A stretch of 29,287 nucleotides of DNA from CAZGUG01 sp964529035 (lineage in GTDB: Bacteria > Bacillota > Clostridia > Ch29). Made by a program: the position numbers and the translations under genes. Where the stretch lies: positions 1 to 29,287 of the forward strand of contig CAZGUG010000022.1 in NCBI GenBank assembly GCA_964529035.1, written 5' to 3'. Shown piece after piece: positions 16,050 through 24,405 of the stretch (positions within the stretch are counted from its first letter, which is position 1; each line of letters begins with the position of its first letter). The notes under the pieces are model-generated. The model had not been told where the DNA came from, did not search any database, and saw only the letters and a list, made by a program, of their open reading frames with translations.

Positions 16050-16679
16050 ATGCAGTTTTCAAATCAGCAGGCCGGTACCGGAAGTCAGTTTTGGCATTTT
16101 ACGCCCATTGCCACCAGTTTCAGCAATGTGGGCACCACCGTAACCTATGGTATCCCGAATACCACTTCCATTAATGCTTACAACACAGCCCAGGGCTTTT
16201 CGGGACAGGCAGGCAGTTACTTTACTTCTCCATGGGCTGCGGCTCCCTATAATGCCATGCATCCTGCTATCACTGCCGGTCAGTTCAATCAGCCTGCCAG
16301 CGGTGCTCCCTTTACGTATGGCCAGCCGCAGCATTATTTCCAGAATCAATGGAGCACCATGATACAGCCATCGGTGGATATTTCCGAAACATCCAGCGAT
16401 GTGGTGGTATCGGCTTATGTGCCAAACGCCAACGTTAACAATCTCAGCCTTAACGTAACCGAAAACTCGGTAACCATATCCGCCTCGGCGTGGAACGGCA
16501 GCCAGAACGTTGTCATTAACAGGACGGTAGCCCTTCCCACCAGTATCAGGGCGGAATCCGTTGATGCCAGCATGCAGAACAGCGGTGTTCTGGAAATAAG
16601 GCTGCCCAAGGTGGAGAAGAATGTAAGGAACAGGACGACAGCTACGCAAACCGGCAGCCAGTTAAACCAGCAGTCGTAA
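16050..16679 (+). CDS. Hsp20/alpha-crystallin-domain protein with Q/N/aromatic-rich N-terminus
   Basis: A 209-aa protein in two parts. Residues ~1-100 are low-complexity and rich in Gln, Asn, Ser, Ala, Tyr and Phe (FSNQQAGTGSQFWHFTP; QPQHYFQNQWS), with few charges. Residues ~105-195 form an alpha-crystallin domain: PSVDISETSSDVVVSAYVP, the beta-strand core LSLNVTENSVTISASA, and the terminal VLEIRLPKVEK. The composition resembles spore coat or other assembly-prone proteins more than a cytosolic heat-shock chaperone; small Hsp20-like proteins such as CotM exist in Bacillus coats. A spore-coat role is inference. A strong AAAGGAGG precedes the ATG, and a perfect terminator follows, so it is a single-gene unit. 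Confidence 0.85.
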   Translation: MQFSNQQAGTGSQFWHFTPIATSFSNVGTTVTYGIPNTTSINAYNTAQGFSGQAGSYFTSPWAAAPYNAMHPAITAGQFNQPASGAPFTYGQPQHYFQNQWSTMIQPSVDISETSSDVVVSAYVPNANVNNLSLNVTENSVTISASAWNGSQNVVINRTVALPTSIRAESVDASMQNSGVLEIRLPKVEKNVRNRTTATQTGSQLNQQS

Positions 16680-16685
16680 CAGGGA

Positions 16686-16729
16686 AAATACAGCGGTGAA
16701 GCGGGAGCCACCGCTGTATTTTTTTTGTT
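16686..16729 (+). terminator. Strong terminator after the Hsp20-type gene
   Basis: A 13-bp perfect stem, AAATACAGCGGTG / CACCGCTGTATTT (16686-16698, 16709-16721), is followed by a T-rich run. Confidence 0.95.
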
Positions 16730-16786
16730 TTTTTACAAAGCCCATGGTATCCGCCGTATATTCGGCCTGCAAAAAGGAGGTATTCC

Positions 16787-16888
16787 ATGGGAAAAAAAGA
16801 ATATATCAGGTATAATAATAGGGACGCCGGAGTGAAGGGGGAATGCCTGTGGGAATACTGTGTGCGGCAGGTATCGGTTTGGCTGTAA
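16787..16888 (+). CDS. Possible 33-codon leader ORF overlapping the DUF2953 gene start
   Basis: AAAGGAGGT lies 5 nt before this ATG, the best Shine-Dalgarno in the area, yet the frame encodes only 33 residues (MGKKEYIRYNNRDAGVKGEC and on) and stops inside the next gene in another frame. An inverted repeat CCCATGG / CCATGGG (16741-16747, 16785-16791) brackets the ribosome site. It may couple translation into the DUF2953 gene or be fortuitous; the peptide has no recognisable feature. Confidence 0.35.
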   Translation: MGKKEYIRYNNRDAGVKGECLWEYCVRQVSVWL

Positions 16889-17469
16889 TTCTTATACTGC
16901 CCATAAGGTTTTATGTAACTGCGGATAATACAAAGGGGCTTGTTGTGGATTCAAATGTCTCCTATGGGCAGGGTCTGGTTTCGTGCAGCTTCAAAAGATG
17001 TGACACCAGCAGCAAAGCGGTATTAAAGCTTTTGGGCCTTCCCGTTTACAGGTTTCTTCCGGCAAAAGACAGTCAAGCGGTAGATGCGGGCGATGTACCC
17101 GGCGTAATAGAAAGGTTCAAGTCCAGGAAAAAACTGCTGGCTCTGCTGCCGGGACTAGCACGGGATGTAATTGATTCTGTAATTGGAAGGAAGACGGAAA
17201 TCCGGCTGAAGCTTGGTTTTGAAGACCCGGCATATACCGGCATGGCAGCGGGCCTTGTAGCGTGTTTTTTCAGCTGTTTGAGCGGAGTGCTGCAGTTTAC
17301 ACCGGATTTTTCCGGTGACAGCTTTAAAATGGATTTGTACATAAAGGGAGCAGTAATACCGGCGGTGCTTGTTTTTATCGGCATCAAATATGGTATTGTT
17401 TATTTAAGAGAGCAAATACTGACCCGAAAAAAAGTTAAGGGAGGTAAAAGGTATGGATTTAAAGGATAA
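16843..17469 (+). CDS. DUF2953 membrane protein (YtfI-like)
   Basis: A 208-aa protein with an N-terminal hydrophobic helix (GILCAAGIGLAVILILPI), a predicted extracytoplasmic or peripheral middle part, and a second hydrophobic region near the C-terminus (about 150-190). The layout and content match DUF2953, and the immediate downstream neighbour is gerW/ytfJ, the same order as ytfI-ytfJ in Bacillus, which strengthens the call. The family is associated with sporulation but has no known reaction. Its 3' end overlaps gerW by 17 bp, so the two are co-translated. The start is uncertain: ATG 16843 touches the GGGGGA element, whereas GTG 16849 is better spaced from it and would remove only two residues. 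Confidence 0.82.
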   Translation: MPVGILCAAGIGLAVILILPIRFYVTADNTKGLVVDSNVSYGQGLVSCSFKRCDTSSKAVLKLLGLPVYRFLPAKDSQAVDAGDVPGVIERFKSRKKLLALLPGLARDVIDSVIGRKTEIRLKLGFEDPAYTGMAAGLVACFFSCLSGVLQFTPDFSGDSFKMDLYIKGAVIPAVLVFIGIKYGIVYLREQILTRKKVKGGKRYGFKG

Positions 17470-17842
17470 CCTAAAGGCAATTTTTCAGGAGATGGAAGAT
17501 TTTCTTACCACAAAGGCAGTTATTGGCGAGCCAATAGAAGTGGGGGAAATTACCCTTATTCCGGTTATCAACGTAACCTTCGGAATGGGTACCGGCGGCG
17601 GCGGCGAATATGCGAAGGACAGCAGCTGCCAGGGCGGGGGAGCCGGTGCCGGCCTGGGTGCAAAGATTTCTCCCACGGCGGTTATGGTAATCAAGGAGGG
17701 GGATATATCGGTAATCCCCTTGAACGGTAACGCCGGTGTTGAAAGGCTTATTGAAATGGTGCCTGACATTTTGAAAAAAATAAGGAAGAAAGCGGCCCAG
17801 GGTGAGAACAAGGGTAAAAAGGACAAGGTAAAGGTCAGGTAG
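17453..17842 (+). CDS. ytfJ: GerW/YtfJ family sporulation protein
   Basis: A 129-aa soluble protein of the GerW family. It shows the conserved opening (MEDFLTTKAVIGEPIEVGEITLIPV), a glycine-rich centre (GTGGGGEYAK, QGGGAGAGLGAKISP) and VMVIKEGDISVIPL, with a basic tail. In Bacillus, YtfJ/GerW is made during sporulation and is needed for normal spore germination; its biochemical role is not settled. Overlap with the DUF2953 gene and GGGAGG before the ATG indicate tight coupling. Its presence is one of the clearest signs that the organism forms endospores. Confidence 0.93.
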   Translation: MDLKDNLKAIFQEMEDFLTTKAVIGEPIEVGEITLIPVINVTFGMGTGGGGEYAKDSSCQGGGAGAGLGAKISPTAVMVIKEGDISVIPLNGNAGVERLIEMVPDILKKIRKKAAQGENKGKKDKVKVR

Positions 17843-17892
17843 GTCCGGATTTTAGGCCACGGGGCTTTTGCAGTGCGGAGGATGATGCGACA

Positions 17893-18924
17893 ATGACGAT
17901 GGAGGAAAGGTTTATAAACGCTGTGTCCGTGCGGCTTATTGACGGGATGGGCTTTACGGTGTTTAACGTGGAAGGCCGGGAATCTACAAACGCCCTGGCC
18001 CGTATAAAAAGGCAGGAACTGGAGCTTATATTTTTCATAAAGGATAATAGTGATATGGACTTTGTCTGCCTGGACCTGCTGCCCGGCATCAATGGATACA
18101 TGGAAAGGCTGAACTGTAACCGGGCAAGAATAATTAATATAATCCTGTCCGAAAGGGAAAATACATATATAGATGAAGCACAGGAAGGGCTGTACGATAA
18201 CATTTCGGTTTCCCGGATATGGGCTGACATAAGGGTAGGCACGGTTTCCGGCGGTGAGCAGCATTATAACAGGCTGGGAGCACTGCTTGAAGAATATGCA
18301 GACATGTCAAAGCTTGAAAGGTACAGGCCGATAGACTTGGAAACGCTTTTGAGGATGGACGTGGAAGCCAGACCGCTTGTTACTTACGGTATAATAGGAA
18401 TAAATGTATTCATGTGGCTGCTTATGACGTTGGCGGGAGGCTCCACCAACATTGCGGTACTGGTTAAATTTGGTGCCATGTATGCACCCCTGGTGGTGGC
18501 GGGCCAATACTGGAGATTTATAACGCCCATGTTCCTGCATGTGGGGCTTATGCATCTTGCTTTCAATTCCTATGCCCTATACAACCTGGGAACGCTGGCC
18601 GAGAGGATTTACGGCAGGACCAGGTTCGTTATAATATACGCAGCCGCCGGTATCACCGGCAGCGTATTCAGTTTCATGTTCACCTGGGCGGTGTCCGCCG
18701 GGGCTTCGGGGGCAATCTTCGGCCTCCTGGGGGCACTCATTTACTTCGGCAGAAAAAGGCCGGGGGCTTTCAGAAGGGGTTTTACAGGGAACCTGGTGGG
18801 AATACTTCTTATAAACCTGTTTATCGGTTTTACCAACCCTGGGATAGACAACTTCGCCCATATTGGCGGATTTATCGGGGGATATATATCGTCCCACCTG
18901 ATATGGAGAAAGCTGCGCGGTTAA
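17893..18924 (+). CDS. Rhomboid-family intramembrane serine protease
   Basis: A 343-aa protein with a ~165-residue soluble N-terminal domain (charged, no known signature) and a six-helix rhomboid core. The core shows WRFITPMFLHVGLMHLAFNSYAL (the HxxxN region), the catalytic serine in GASGAIFG (Ser272), and the catalytic histidine in NFAHIGGFIGG (His323). Rhomboids cleave transmembrane segments within the lipid bilayer. The N-terminal domain, resembling the cytosolic extension of Bacillus GluP, may recruit substrates, which is inference. ATG 17893 follows GGAGG by 11 nt; another ATG lies 6 bases downstream. It follows gerW by 50 bp on the same strand. Confidence 0.93.
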   Translation: MTMEERFINAVSVRLIDGMGFTVFNVEGRESTNALARIKRQELELIFFIKDNSDMDFVCLDLLPGINGYMERLNCNRARIINIILSERENTYIDEAQEGLYDNISVSRIWADIRVGTVSGGEQHYNRLGALLEEYADMSKLERYRPIDLETLLRMDVEARPLVTYGIIGINVFMWLLMTLAGGSTNIAVLVKFGAMYAPLVVAGQYWRFITPMFLHVGLMHLAFNSYALYNLGTLAERIYGRTRFVIIYAAAGITGSVFSFMFTWAVSAGASGAIFGLLGALIYFGRKRPGAFRRGFTGNLVGILLINLFIGFTNPGIDNFAHIGGFIGGYISSHLIWRKLRG

Positions 18925-18956
18925 AAGACTATAGCAAGCAAACGGGAGAATTATTT

Positions 18957-19658
18957 ATGGCGATATTTGCAATATCAGATCTTCACCTGTCCAAAGCCGT
19001 CAATAAGCCAATGGACATTTTCGGCGGAGGATGGGAAAACTATATGGAAAAGATTGAGAAAAACTGGAAGGCTGCCGTATCCGAAGACGACTGGGTACTG
19101 GTTTGCGGTGACCTGTCCTGGGCCACCTACCTGGAAGAAGCGGCAGCGGATTTTGAGTTTCTGTCAATGCTGCCCGGCAAAAAGATACTGTCAAAGGGCA
19201 ACCACGATTACTGGTGGGCGACCCTGAACAAAATGAACAAATTCAAAGAAAAGCTGGGGCTTGGTGATATTTTCTTTCTGCACAACAACAGCTTTGTATG
19301 CGATGCGGTGGGGGTTTGTGGTACTCGCGGCTGGATTAGTCCAGACAATCCCGAGTATACAGAGCATGATGCCAAAATATTCGACAGGGAGCTGGGACGG
19401 CTGGAGCTGTCACTTAAAGACCTAGAATCCAAAAGCCGTAAACAGACGGTTGTTATGCTGCATTACCCGCCGTTTCATCCAGAAGGCGGTTCAAGGGAGT
19501 TTCTGGATTTGATGAAGGGCTACGGTGTTGACAAATGCATCTACGGACACCTGCACGGCCATGCATTTAAGGACGCCGTTGAAGGCAGTGTGGAAGGCAT
19601 AGAGTTTATACTCACATCCTGCGACAGGCTTGGGTTTGAACCGGCCAGGCTGTATTGA
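18957..19658 (+). CDS. Calcineurin-like metallophosphoesterase
   Basis: A 233-aa cytosolic protein with the complete dinuclear metal site of the family: DLHLS near the N-terminus, GDLSWA, GNHDYWW, a downstream histidine (MLHYPPFHPE), and GHLHG. It hydrolyses phosphoester bonds in an unknown substrate. I chose ATG 18957, preceded by GGGAGA, since the first metal ligand then falls at the expected position; an open frame from 18903 would overlap the rhomboid gene and add 18 residues with no family similarity. The stop overlaps a TTG of the following radical SAM frame, so the two are tightly linked. Confidence 0.92.
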   Translation: MAIFAISDLHLSKAVNKPMDIFGGGWENYMEKIEKNWKAAVSEDDWVLVCGDLSWATYLEEAAADFEFLSMLPGKKILSKGNHDYWWATLNKMNKFKEKLGLGDIFFLHNNSFVCDAVGVCGTRGWISPDNPEYTEHDAKIFDRELGRLELSLKDLESKSRKQTVVMLHYPPFHPEGGSREFLDLMKGYGVDKCIYGHLHGHAFKDAVEGSVEGIEFILTSCDRLGFEPARLY

Positions 19659-19678
19659 AAAAGGATTTGTTCGGGAGG

Positions 19679-20638
19679 ATGAAACAGTTGAAGAGACCCA
19701 GATACAGGGTTTATTCCGAGTACTTAAAGGAGAAGTACGGCTGCAAGGTATACAAGCTGCCGGTTAACCTGCCGGTTACGTGTCCCAACAGGGACGGCCG
19801 GCTGGGGTATGGAGGGTGCATTTACTGCGGCGAGGCCGGGGCGGGGTTTGAGGCCCTGTCCGAGCAGATGCCGGTGGAAACGCAGCTTGAGAAGAATATG
19901 GACTATATCGGAAAAAGGTACGGTGCCAAAAAATATATTGCATACTTCCAGAATTTCTCCAATACCTACCTCGAGCCAGAAAGATTAAAGGATTACCTGT
20001 ACCGGGTACAGATGCCGGATATAGTGGAAGTGTACATATCCACAAGGCCGGATTGCATAAGCAGCCGTCACCTTGAAGCGGCGGCCGGCTTCAGAAAGGA
20101 TACTGGTTTGGAGGTGACCTTTGAACTGGGACTGCAGACAGTCAACTATCATACCCTGGACAGGCTTAACAGGGGCCATACCCTTGCCGAGTTTATAGAC
20201 GCAGTATTGCAGCTCAAGGGCAGCGGGTTCCCGATGTGTGTCCATATTATCCCGGACCTGCCCTGGGACGACATGCAGGACGTGGTGGAAAACGCAAAGA
20301 TGGTATCGGCCCTGGGAGCGGACCAGGTTAAGCTTCACTCGCTCTATATAGTAAGGGGCACCCGGCTTGCACGTATGTATATGGAGAACGAAATTCAACT
20401 GGTTTCAATGGAGGAATATATACAAAGGATAATAACCTTCCTGGAATATCTCCACCCGGAAATAATAATACAGAGGCTGATAAGCAGGGCACCGGAGGAG
20501 GAAACGCTGAAATCCAACTGGAACACCAGCTGGTGGAAGGTAAAGGAACAAATAGAGAAGCGAATGGAAGCCATAGACACGTGGCAGGGCAAAAGGTTTG
20601 ATTACCTGGGGGGCACCGCGGTGAAGGAATTTTTGTGA
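19679..20638 (+). CDS. Radical SAM protein, TIGR01212/YtqA-YhcC family
   Basis: A 319-aa radical SAM enzyme. The cluster cysteines are Cys35, Cys47 and Cys50 in CPNRDGRLGYGGCIYC, a C-x11-C-x2-C spacing characteristic of this family rather than CxxxCxxC. The core continues with TRPDCISSRHLEAA, FELGLQTVNYHTLDRLNRGH and VHIIPDLPWDD. Members generate a deoxyadenosyl radical; the substrate of this family is not established. The start is ambiguous: the frame is open from TTG 19655, which overlaps the previous stop; ATG 19679 directly touches GGGAGG; TTG 19688 has the best spacing and would give a 316-aa product. I use the ATG. It sits in the plus-strand run between the phosphoesterase and GH3 lipoprotein genes. 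Confidence 0.9.
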   Translation: MKQLKRPRYRVYSEYLKEKYGCKVYKLPVNLPVTCPNRDGRLGYGGCIYCGEAGAGFEALSEQMPVETQLEKNMDYIGKRYGAKKYIAYFQNFSNTYLEPERLKDYLYRVQMPDIVEVYISTRPDCISSRHLEAAAGFRKDTGLEVTFELGLQTVNYHTLDRLNRGHTLAEFIDAVLQLKGSGFPMCVHIIPDLPWDDMQDVVENAKMVSALGADQVKLHSLYIVRGTRLARMYMENEIQLVSMEEYIQRIITFLEYLHPEIIIQRLISRAPEEETLKSNWNTSWWKVKEQIEKRMEAIDTWQGKRFDYLGGTAVKEFL

Positions 20639-20667
20639 GGCAGTAAATTACCCGGAGGTATTTTATA

Positions 20668-21816
20668 ATGAAAAGACTGATGCTTTTGATACTGCTGCTT
20701 ACGGTGATACCGGCAGGATGTACGAAAGATAAGGGTGACAGGACGCCTTCCGCCGACCCGCCGCCGGCCGAAAGAAACCGGAAATCTGCCGTGGAAACGC
20801 TGCTGGAGAGCATGACCTTGGTGGAAAAGGCTGGCCAGCTTTTTATGGTGGGCATTGAAGGTACGCAGTTGGACGAAGACACCGCCTTATTTTTGAAGGA
20901 AAACAAAATAGGTGGCGTTATTCTTTTTGGGAGGAATATAGAAAGCTCCGGGCAGGTGGGCAGGTTGACAGAAAAGCTTCAGGGTTTAAAGGCCGGTCCC
21001 GCCGGCGTGGGTATGCTGATAGCTGCCGACCAGGAAGGGGGCAGGGTAAACCGGCTTCCGGGGGATGAAGGCCGTTTTCCGTCCGCGGAAGCCCTTGCAC
21101 GGGATAACAATACCGATACTGTAAGGGACGCTGCCGAAAAGATGGCGGTGCAGCTCAAAAGAATGGGAATAAACCTGAATTTTGCGCCGGTGCTGGATAT
21201 AAACAGCAACCCGGATAACCCGGTTATCGGGGACAGGGCCTTTGGCAGCGATCCACAGACCGTTTCAAGGATGAGTATGGCTTTCATGCGGGGTACCCTG
21301 GACGGAGGCGTGATACCCGCGGCGAAGCACTTTCCAGGGCACGGGGACACATTGGTGGATTCCCATACCGACCTACCGGTGGTTTCCCATTCAATGGAAA
21401 GGCTGGAGGGCTTTGAACTGGTACCCTTTAACGAAGCAGTAAAAAATGGTGTGCCGGTGATAATGAGCGCCCATATTCTGCTTGGGGAAATTGACCGGGA
21501 GTACCCGGCTACACTGTCGCCCGCCGTAATAGACGGGATACTGAGGGAGAAAATGGGGTTTAACGGCGTGGTGGTATCGGATGACCTGGATATGGGTGCC
21601 ATTACCGGGTTGTACAGCCACGGCGGGGCTGCGGTAAGGGCGGTAAATGCGGGGGTTGATATACTGCTGATAGGCCACAGCAGGGATGGAATGGCAGAGG
21701 CCCTGGAAGCGGTACAAGCTGCGGCGGACAGAGGAGACATAGCGCCGGATACCATTGATAGGGCGGTTATGCGGATTTTGACCCTCAAGGAAAAGTTCGG
21801 GCTTGTGGACGGGTAA
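20668..21816 (+). CDS. GH3 beta-N-acetylhexosaminidase lipoprotein (NagZ-like)
   Basis: A 382-aa lipoprotein. The signal peptide (MKRLMLLILLLTVIPAGC) ends in a lipobox with Cys18 as likely lipid attachment site, and a Pro/Glu/Arg-rich linker leads to the GH3 catalytic domain. NagZ landmarks are KAGQLFMVGI, AADQEGGRVNRL, NFAPVLDINSNPDNPVIGDRAFG, KHFPGHGDT (His221, the mobile acid/base His-Asp loop) and VVSDDLDMGAI with probable nucleophile Asp305. It removes terminal N-acetylglucosamine from muropeptides or glycans outside the membrane, unlike cytosolic Gram-negative NagZ. No second GH3 domain is present. Its lipoprotein location fits wall recycling in Gram-positive bacteria. Confidence 0.93.
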   Translation: MKRLMLLILLLTVIPAGCTKDKGDRTPSADPPPAERNRKSAVETLLESMTLVEKAGQLFMVGIEGTQLDEDTALFLKENKIGGVILFGRNIESSGQVGRLTEKLQGLKAGPAGVGMLIAADQEGGRVNRLPGDEGRFPSAEALARDNNTDTVRDAAEKMAVQLKRMGINLNFAPVLDINSNPDNPVIGDRAFGSDPQTVSRMSMAFMRGTLDGGVIPAAKHFPGHGDTLVDSHTDLPVVSHSMERLEGFELVPFNEAVKNGVPVIMSAHILLGEIDREYPATLSPAVIDGILREKMGFNGVVVSDDLDMGAITGLYSHGGAAVRAVNAGVDILLIGHSRDGMAEALEAVQAAADRGDIAPDTIDRAVMRILTLKEKFGLVDG

Positions 21817-21887
21817 AAAGGTATGATTCATATGTTATAATATAATGGGCTGAATAAAGAAAGCTGCGAAAGAAGGTGAAAATAGAT

Positions 21888-22976
21888 ATGAAAATAGGAA
21901 TTACAGGCCTTCCGACGGTGGGCAAGACCACCTTTTTCAACTTGCTGACCCGTTCGGACATTGAAACCAGCGCTTTTTCTTCCGGAAAGACCGAAGCCCA
22001 TGTCGGCACTGCAAAAATACCCGATGCCAGGGTGGACTTTCTGTCATCGATATACAAACCCAAAAAGACAACCCATGCCGCAATGGAGCTTATTGACCTG
22101 CCCGGGCTGGTAAGAGGTTCCAGCGCCGGGATGGGTATGGGCAACCGGTTTCTGGAGTCGGTGCGCAAGGTTGATGCCCTTGTTCAGATAGTCAGGGCCT
22201 TCGAAAACGAAAACGTTGCACATGTGGAGGGAGACATCAACCCCCTGAGGGATATTGATACAGTGAACATGGAGCTTTTGTTTGCCGACCTTGGCATAAT
22301 TGAAACCAGGATAGAAAGGATAAAGGAATCCAGGAAGATAACCGATGTGATGCAGGAAGAGATGAAGGTGCTGGAAAAGTGCAGGGAAGCCTTGGAAGAT
22401 GAACTGCCGTTATATTCGCTGGACCTTGCCGATGAGGAAAAGGAACATCTCAAGACATTCAACTTCCTTTCGGTAAAGCCGATGCTGCTGGTAGTCAATA
22501 TAGACGAAGAGCAGCTGTCCGCCGGGGATTATCCGCAGAAGGAGGAGCTTTACGAATATTCCCGCAGCAAGGGTATGCCCATCATGGAGGTCTGTGCCCA
22601 GGTGGAGGTGGAGATTGATCGGCTTGATGAAGAGGATAAAAGGCTCTTTATGGAAGAGATCGGAATAGATGAGCCGGGAATAGACAGGATGGCCAGAACC
22701 ATATACGAATACTTCGGCCTGATTTCTTTCCTTACCACCGGTGAGGATGAGGTTAAGGCATGGACCATCAGAAAGGGCACAACGGCACACAAAGCCGCAG
22801 GAAAGGTGCATACCGATATAGAGAGGGGTTTTATCCGGGCGGAAGTGGTAAAATATCGGGACTTGAAGGAGCTTGGGTCGGTACAAAAAGCCAGGGAGAA
22901 GGGGCTGTACCGGCTGGAAGGGAAGGACTATGTAGTGCAGGACGGTGATATAATAAACTTCAGGTTTAATATATAA
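21888..22976 (+). CDS. YchF-family (Obg/OLA1) GTPase or ATPase, divergent
   Basis: A 362-aa translation-factor-type P-loop protein, the usual YchF length. The P-loop is GLPTVGKTT (residues 7-15) rather than the common GLPNVGKST, and ELIDLPGLVRG gives the G3 motif. The G4 position reads NIDE rather than NKxD, as in YchF proteins that prefer ATP. A coiled-coil insertion (about 125-200) and a C-terminal TGS-like domain (about 278-362) follow. YchF proteins bind ribosomes and respond to stress in known cases. ATG 21888 follows GAAGGTG by 7-8 nt; a GTG at 21876 lies inside that ribosome site and is rejected. TATAAT-like boxes (TTATAATATAAT, ~21834-21845) suggest a promoter here. Confidence 0.9.
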   Translation: MKIGITGLPTVGKTTFFNLLTRSDIETSAFSSGKTEAHVGTAKIPDARVDFLSSIYKPKKTTHAAMELIDLPGLVRGSSAGMGMGNRFLESVRKVDALVQIVRAFENENVAHVEGDINPLRDIDTVNMELLFADLGIIETRIERIKESRKITDVMQEEMKVLEKCREALEDELPLYSLDLADEEKEHLKTFNFLSVKPMLLVVNIDEEQLSAGDYPQKEELYEYSRSKGMPIMEVCAQVEVEIDRLDEEDKRLFMEEIGIDEPGIDRMARTIYEYFGLISFLTTGEDEVKAWTIRKGTTAHKAAGKVHTDIERGFIRAEVVKYRDLKELGSVQKAREKGLYRLEGKDYVVQDGDIINFRFNI

Positions 22977-23000
22977 TTAATAGAAAAGGGAGTCTTTGAC

Positions 23001-24221
23001 GTGAGGGAATTATTGGCACTGGCAGTAGGTTTTTTGTTGATTATTGTAATGCTTTACAGGAAAATCGGGATTGGAACAACCATGTTTGCAGCATCAATAG
23101 TAATGGGTTTCGTGGCGGGCTTCGGGCCCTTAAAAAATTTGACAGTACTCTTTCGTTCGATTACAGAAAGGGCAACCATCGAACTGCTGGCAGTGGTTAC
23201 CATAATATGCATTCTTAGTTTTCAACTGCAGAAATACGGGATTCTGGACAAAATGGCGGATTCCCTTGAAGATTTGTTCAACAACAACAAATTTTCAATT
23301 ATGTTTATGCCGCTTTTGGTAGGCGTGTTGTCCATCCCCGGAGGAGCGGCCATGTCGGCGCCGGTGGTCGACAGCGTAGGCGATAAGCTGAAATTTGATA
23401 ATGTACGCAAAGCGATGATAAACGTGGTTTTCAGACATATGGCATTTTTCCTGTTTCCTTTTACCACCACGATGATTCTCGCCATCCAGGTTGCGCAGAT
23501 CAGCCCCTATGTGATTATAGCATACAATACTCCTATAGCGCTGGTATCGGTTACCGCAGCCTACATGATATATATAAGGGACGGTGCAGCCGATACCAAA
23601 AATGCCGACGGCAGGTCCGACAAAATAATTACGGAAAAGATTAATGCTGTTTTAAAGTATACCTCTCCGCTGTGGGTGGGTATTGTGCTGAACCTTGCAT
23701 TCGGAATGCCCTTTTACATGGCCCTGGCGCCGGGTATAGGCATAGTGTATTTCCTGGCAGGGAAAGATAAAAAGGGCTTTTTAAAGGGCATTGGCCGGGG
23801 GGTTAACTGGAACATGATATATGCCGTAGCCGGCATAATGTGCCTGCAGGGTTTTATAAAAGAGATGCCGGCAATCGCCATGTCAATAAATAAACTGCTG
23901 GAATCCGGCATGGATATGAGAATACTAATAATACTTTCAACCGCCGTTATGGGTTTGCTTACAGCCAACAGCACCGCCGTTGTGGGCATGTTTCTTCCGA
24001 TGTTTTTACCCCTTGTATCCGACGTTTATACAAAGGCATATATAACTTCACTGATATTTGCATCGTCGTTTCTGTTCTACTATATTTCACCAATGCACCT
24101 GTGTAGGATCTTTACCGCCGAATACTTTGACGTTAAGCTAAAAGATCTGTACCTGGAGTATAAAATATACTGGCCGGTTATTACGCTGGCCACCATTATC
24201 CTGTATATATTCATATACTAA
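23001..24221 (+). CDS. DUF401 family permease-like membrane protein
   Basis: A 406-aa integral membrane protein with about ten hydrophobic segments. It matches the DUF401 type: an N-terminal half (ERATIELLAVVTIICILSFQ; LPLLVGVLSIPGGAAMSAPVV) and a later half rich in GxxxG-like helices (NSTAVVGMFLPMFLPLV), typical of ion-transporter-like folds. Substrate and direction of transport are unknown. GTG 23001 follows AAAGGGAG. It lies 24 bp after the YchF gene, so the two may be co-transcribed. A hairpin with GTGTCCCC repeats follows. Confidence 0.87.
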   Translation: MRELLALAVGFLLIIVMLYRKIGIGTTMFAASIVMGFVAGFGPLKNLTVLFRSITERATIELLAVVTIICILSFQLQKYGILDKMADSLEDLFNNNKFSIMFMPLLVGVLSIPGGAAMSAPVVDSVGDKLKFDNVRKAMINVVFRHMAFFLFPFTTTMILAIQVAQISPYVIIAYNTPIALVSVTAAYMIYIRDGAADTKNADGRSDKIITEKINAVLKYTSPLWVGIVLNLAFGMPFYMALAPGIGIVYFLAGKDKKGFLKGIGRGVNWNMIYAVAGIMCLQGFIKEMPAIAMSINKLLESGMDMRILIILSTAVMGLLTANSTAVVGMFLPMFLPLVSDVYTKAYITSLIFASSFLFYYISPMHLCRIFTAEYFDVKLKDLYLEYKIYWPVITLATIILYIFIY

Positions 24222-24296
24222 AAATTTTTTAACAATTCAAATTTTTGTCTAAAAATGCAGGATTATTTTTGTTGGTAAAGAATAAATATATAGTTG

Positions 24297-24378
24297 GGTG
24301 TGTCCCCCGACCTGATAGCTTATCAATCGGGGACATTCCTTGGCCATAGAGGAATACCCAATATAAAGGTGTGTCCCC
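24297..24378. repeat. GTGTCCCC-type repeat element with internal hairpin
   Basis: Direct 11-bp copies of GGTGTGTCCCC at 24297-24307 and 24368-24378 bound a ~70-bp unit. Inside, TGTCCCCCGA (24301-24310) can pair with TCGGGGACA (24327-24335), and TGATA with TATCA in between, giving a long hairpin. No T run follows the hairpin, so it is not a typical terminator. Similar GTGTCCCC blocks recur in clostridial intergenic regions; that is from memory, not a search. Confidence 0.6.
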
Positions 24379-24405
24379 ATACACTAACAGAAAGGAGTGG
24401 TATGC

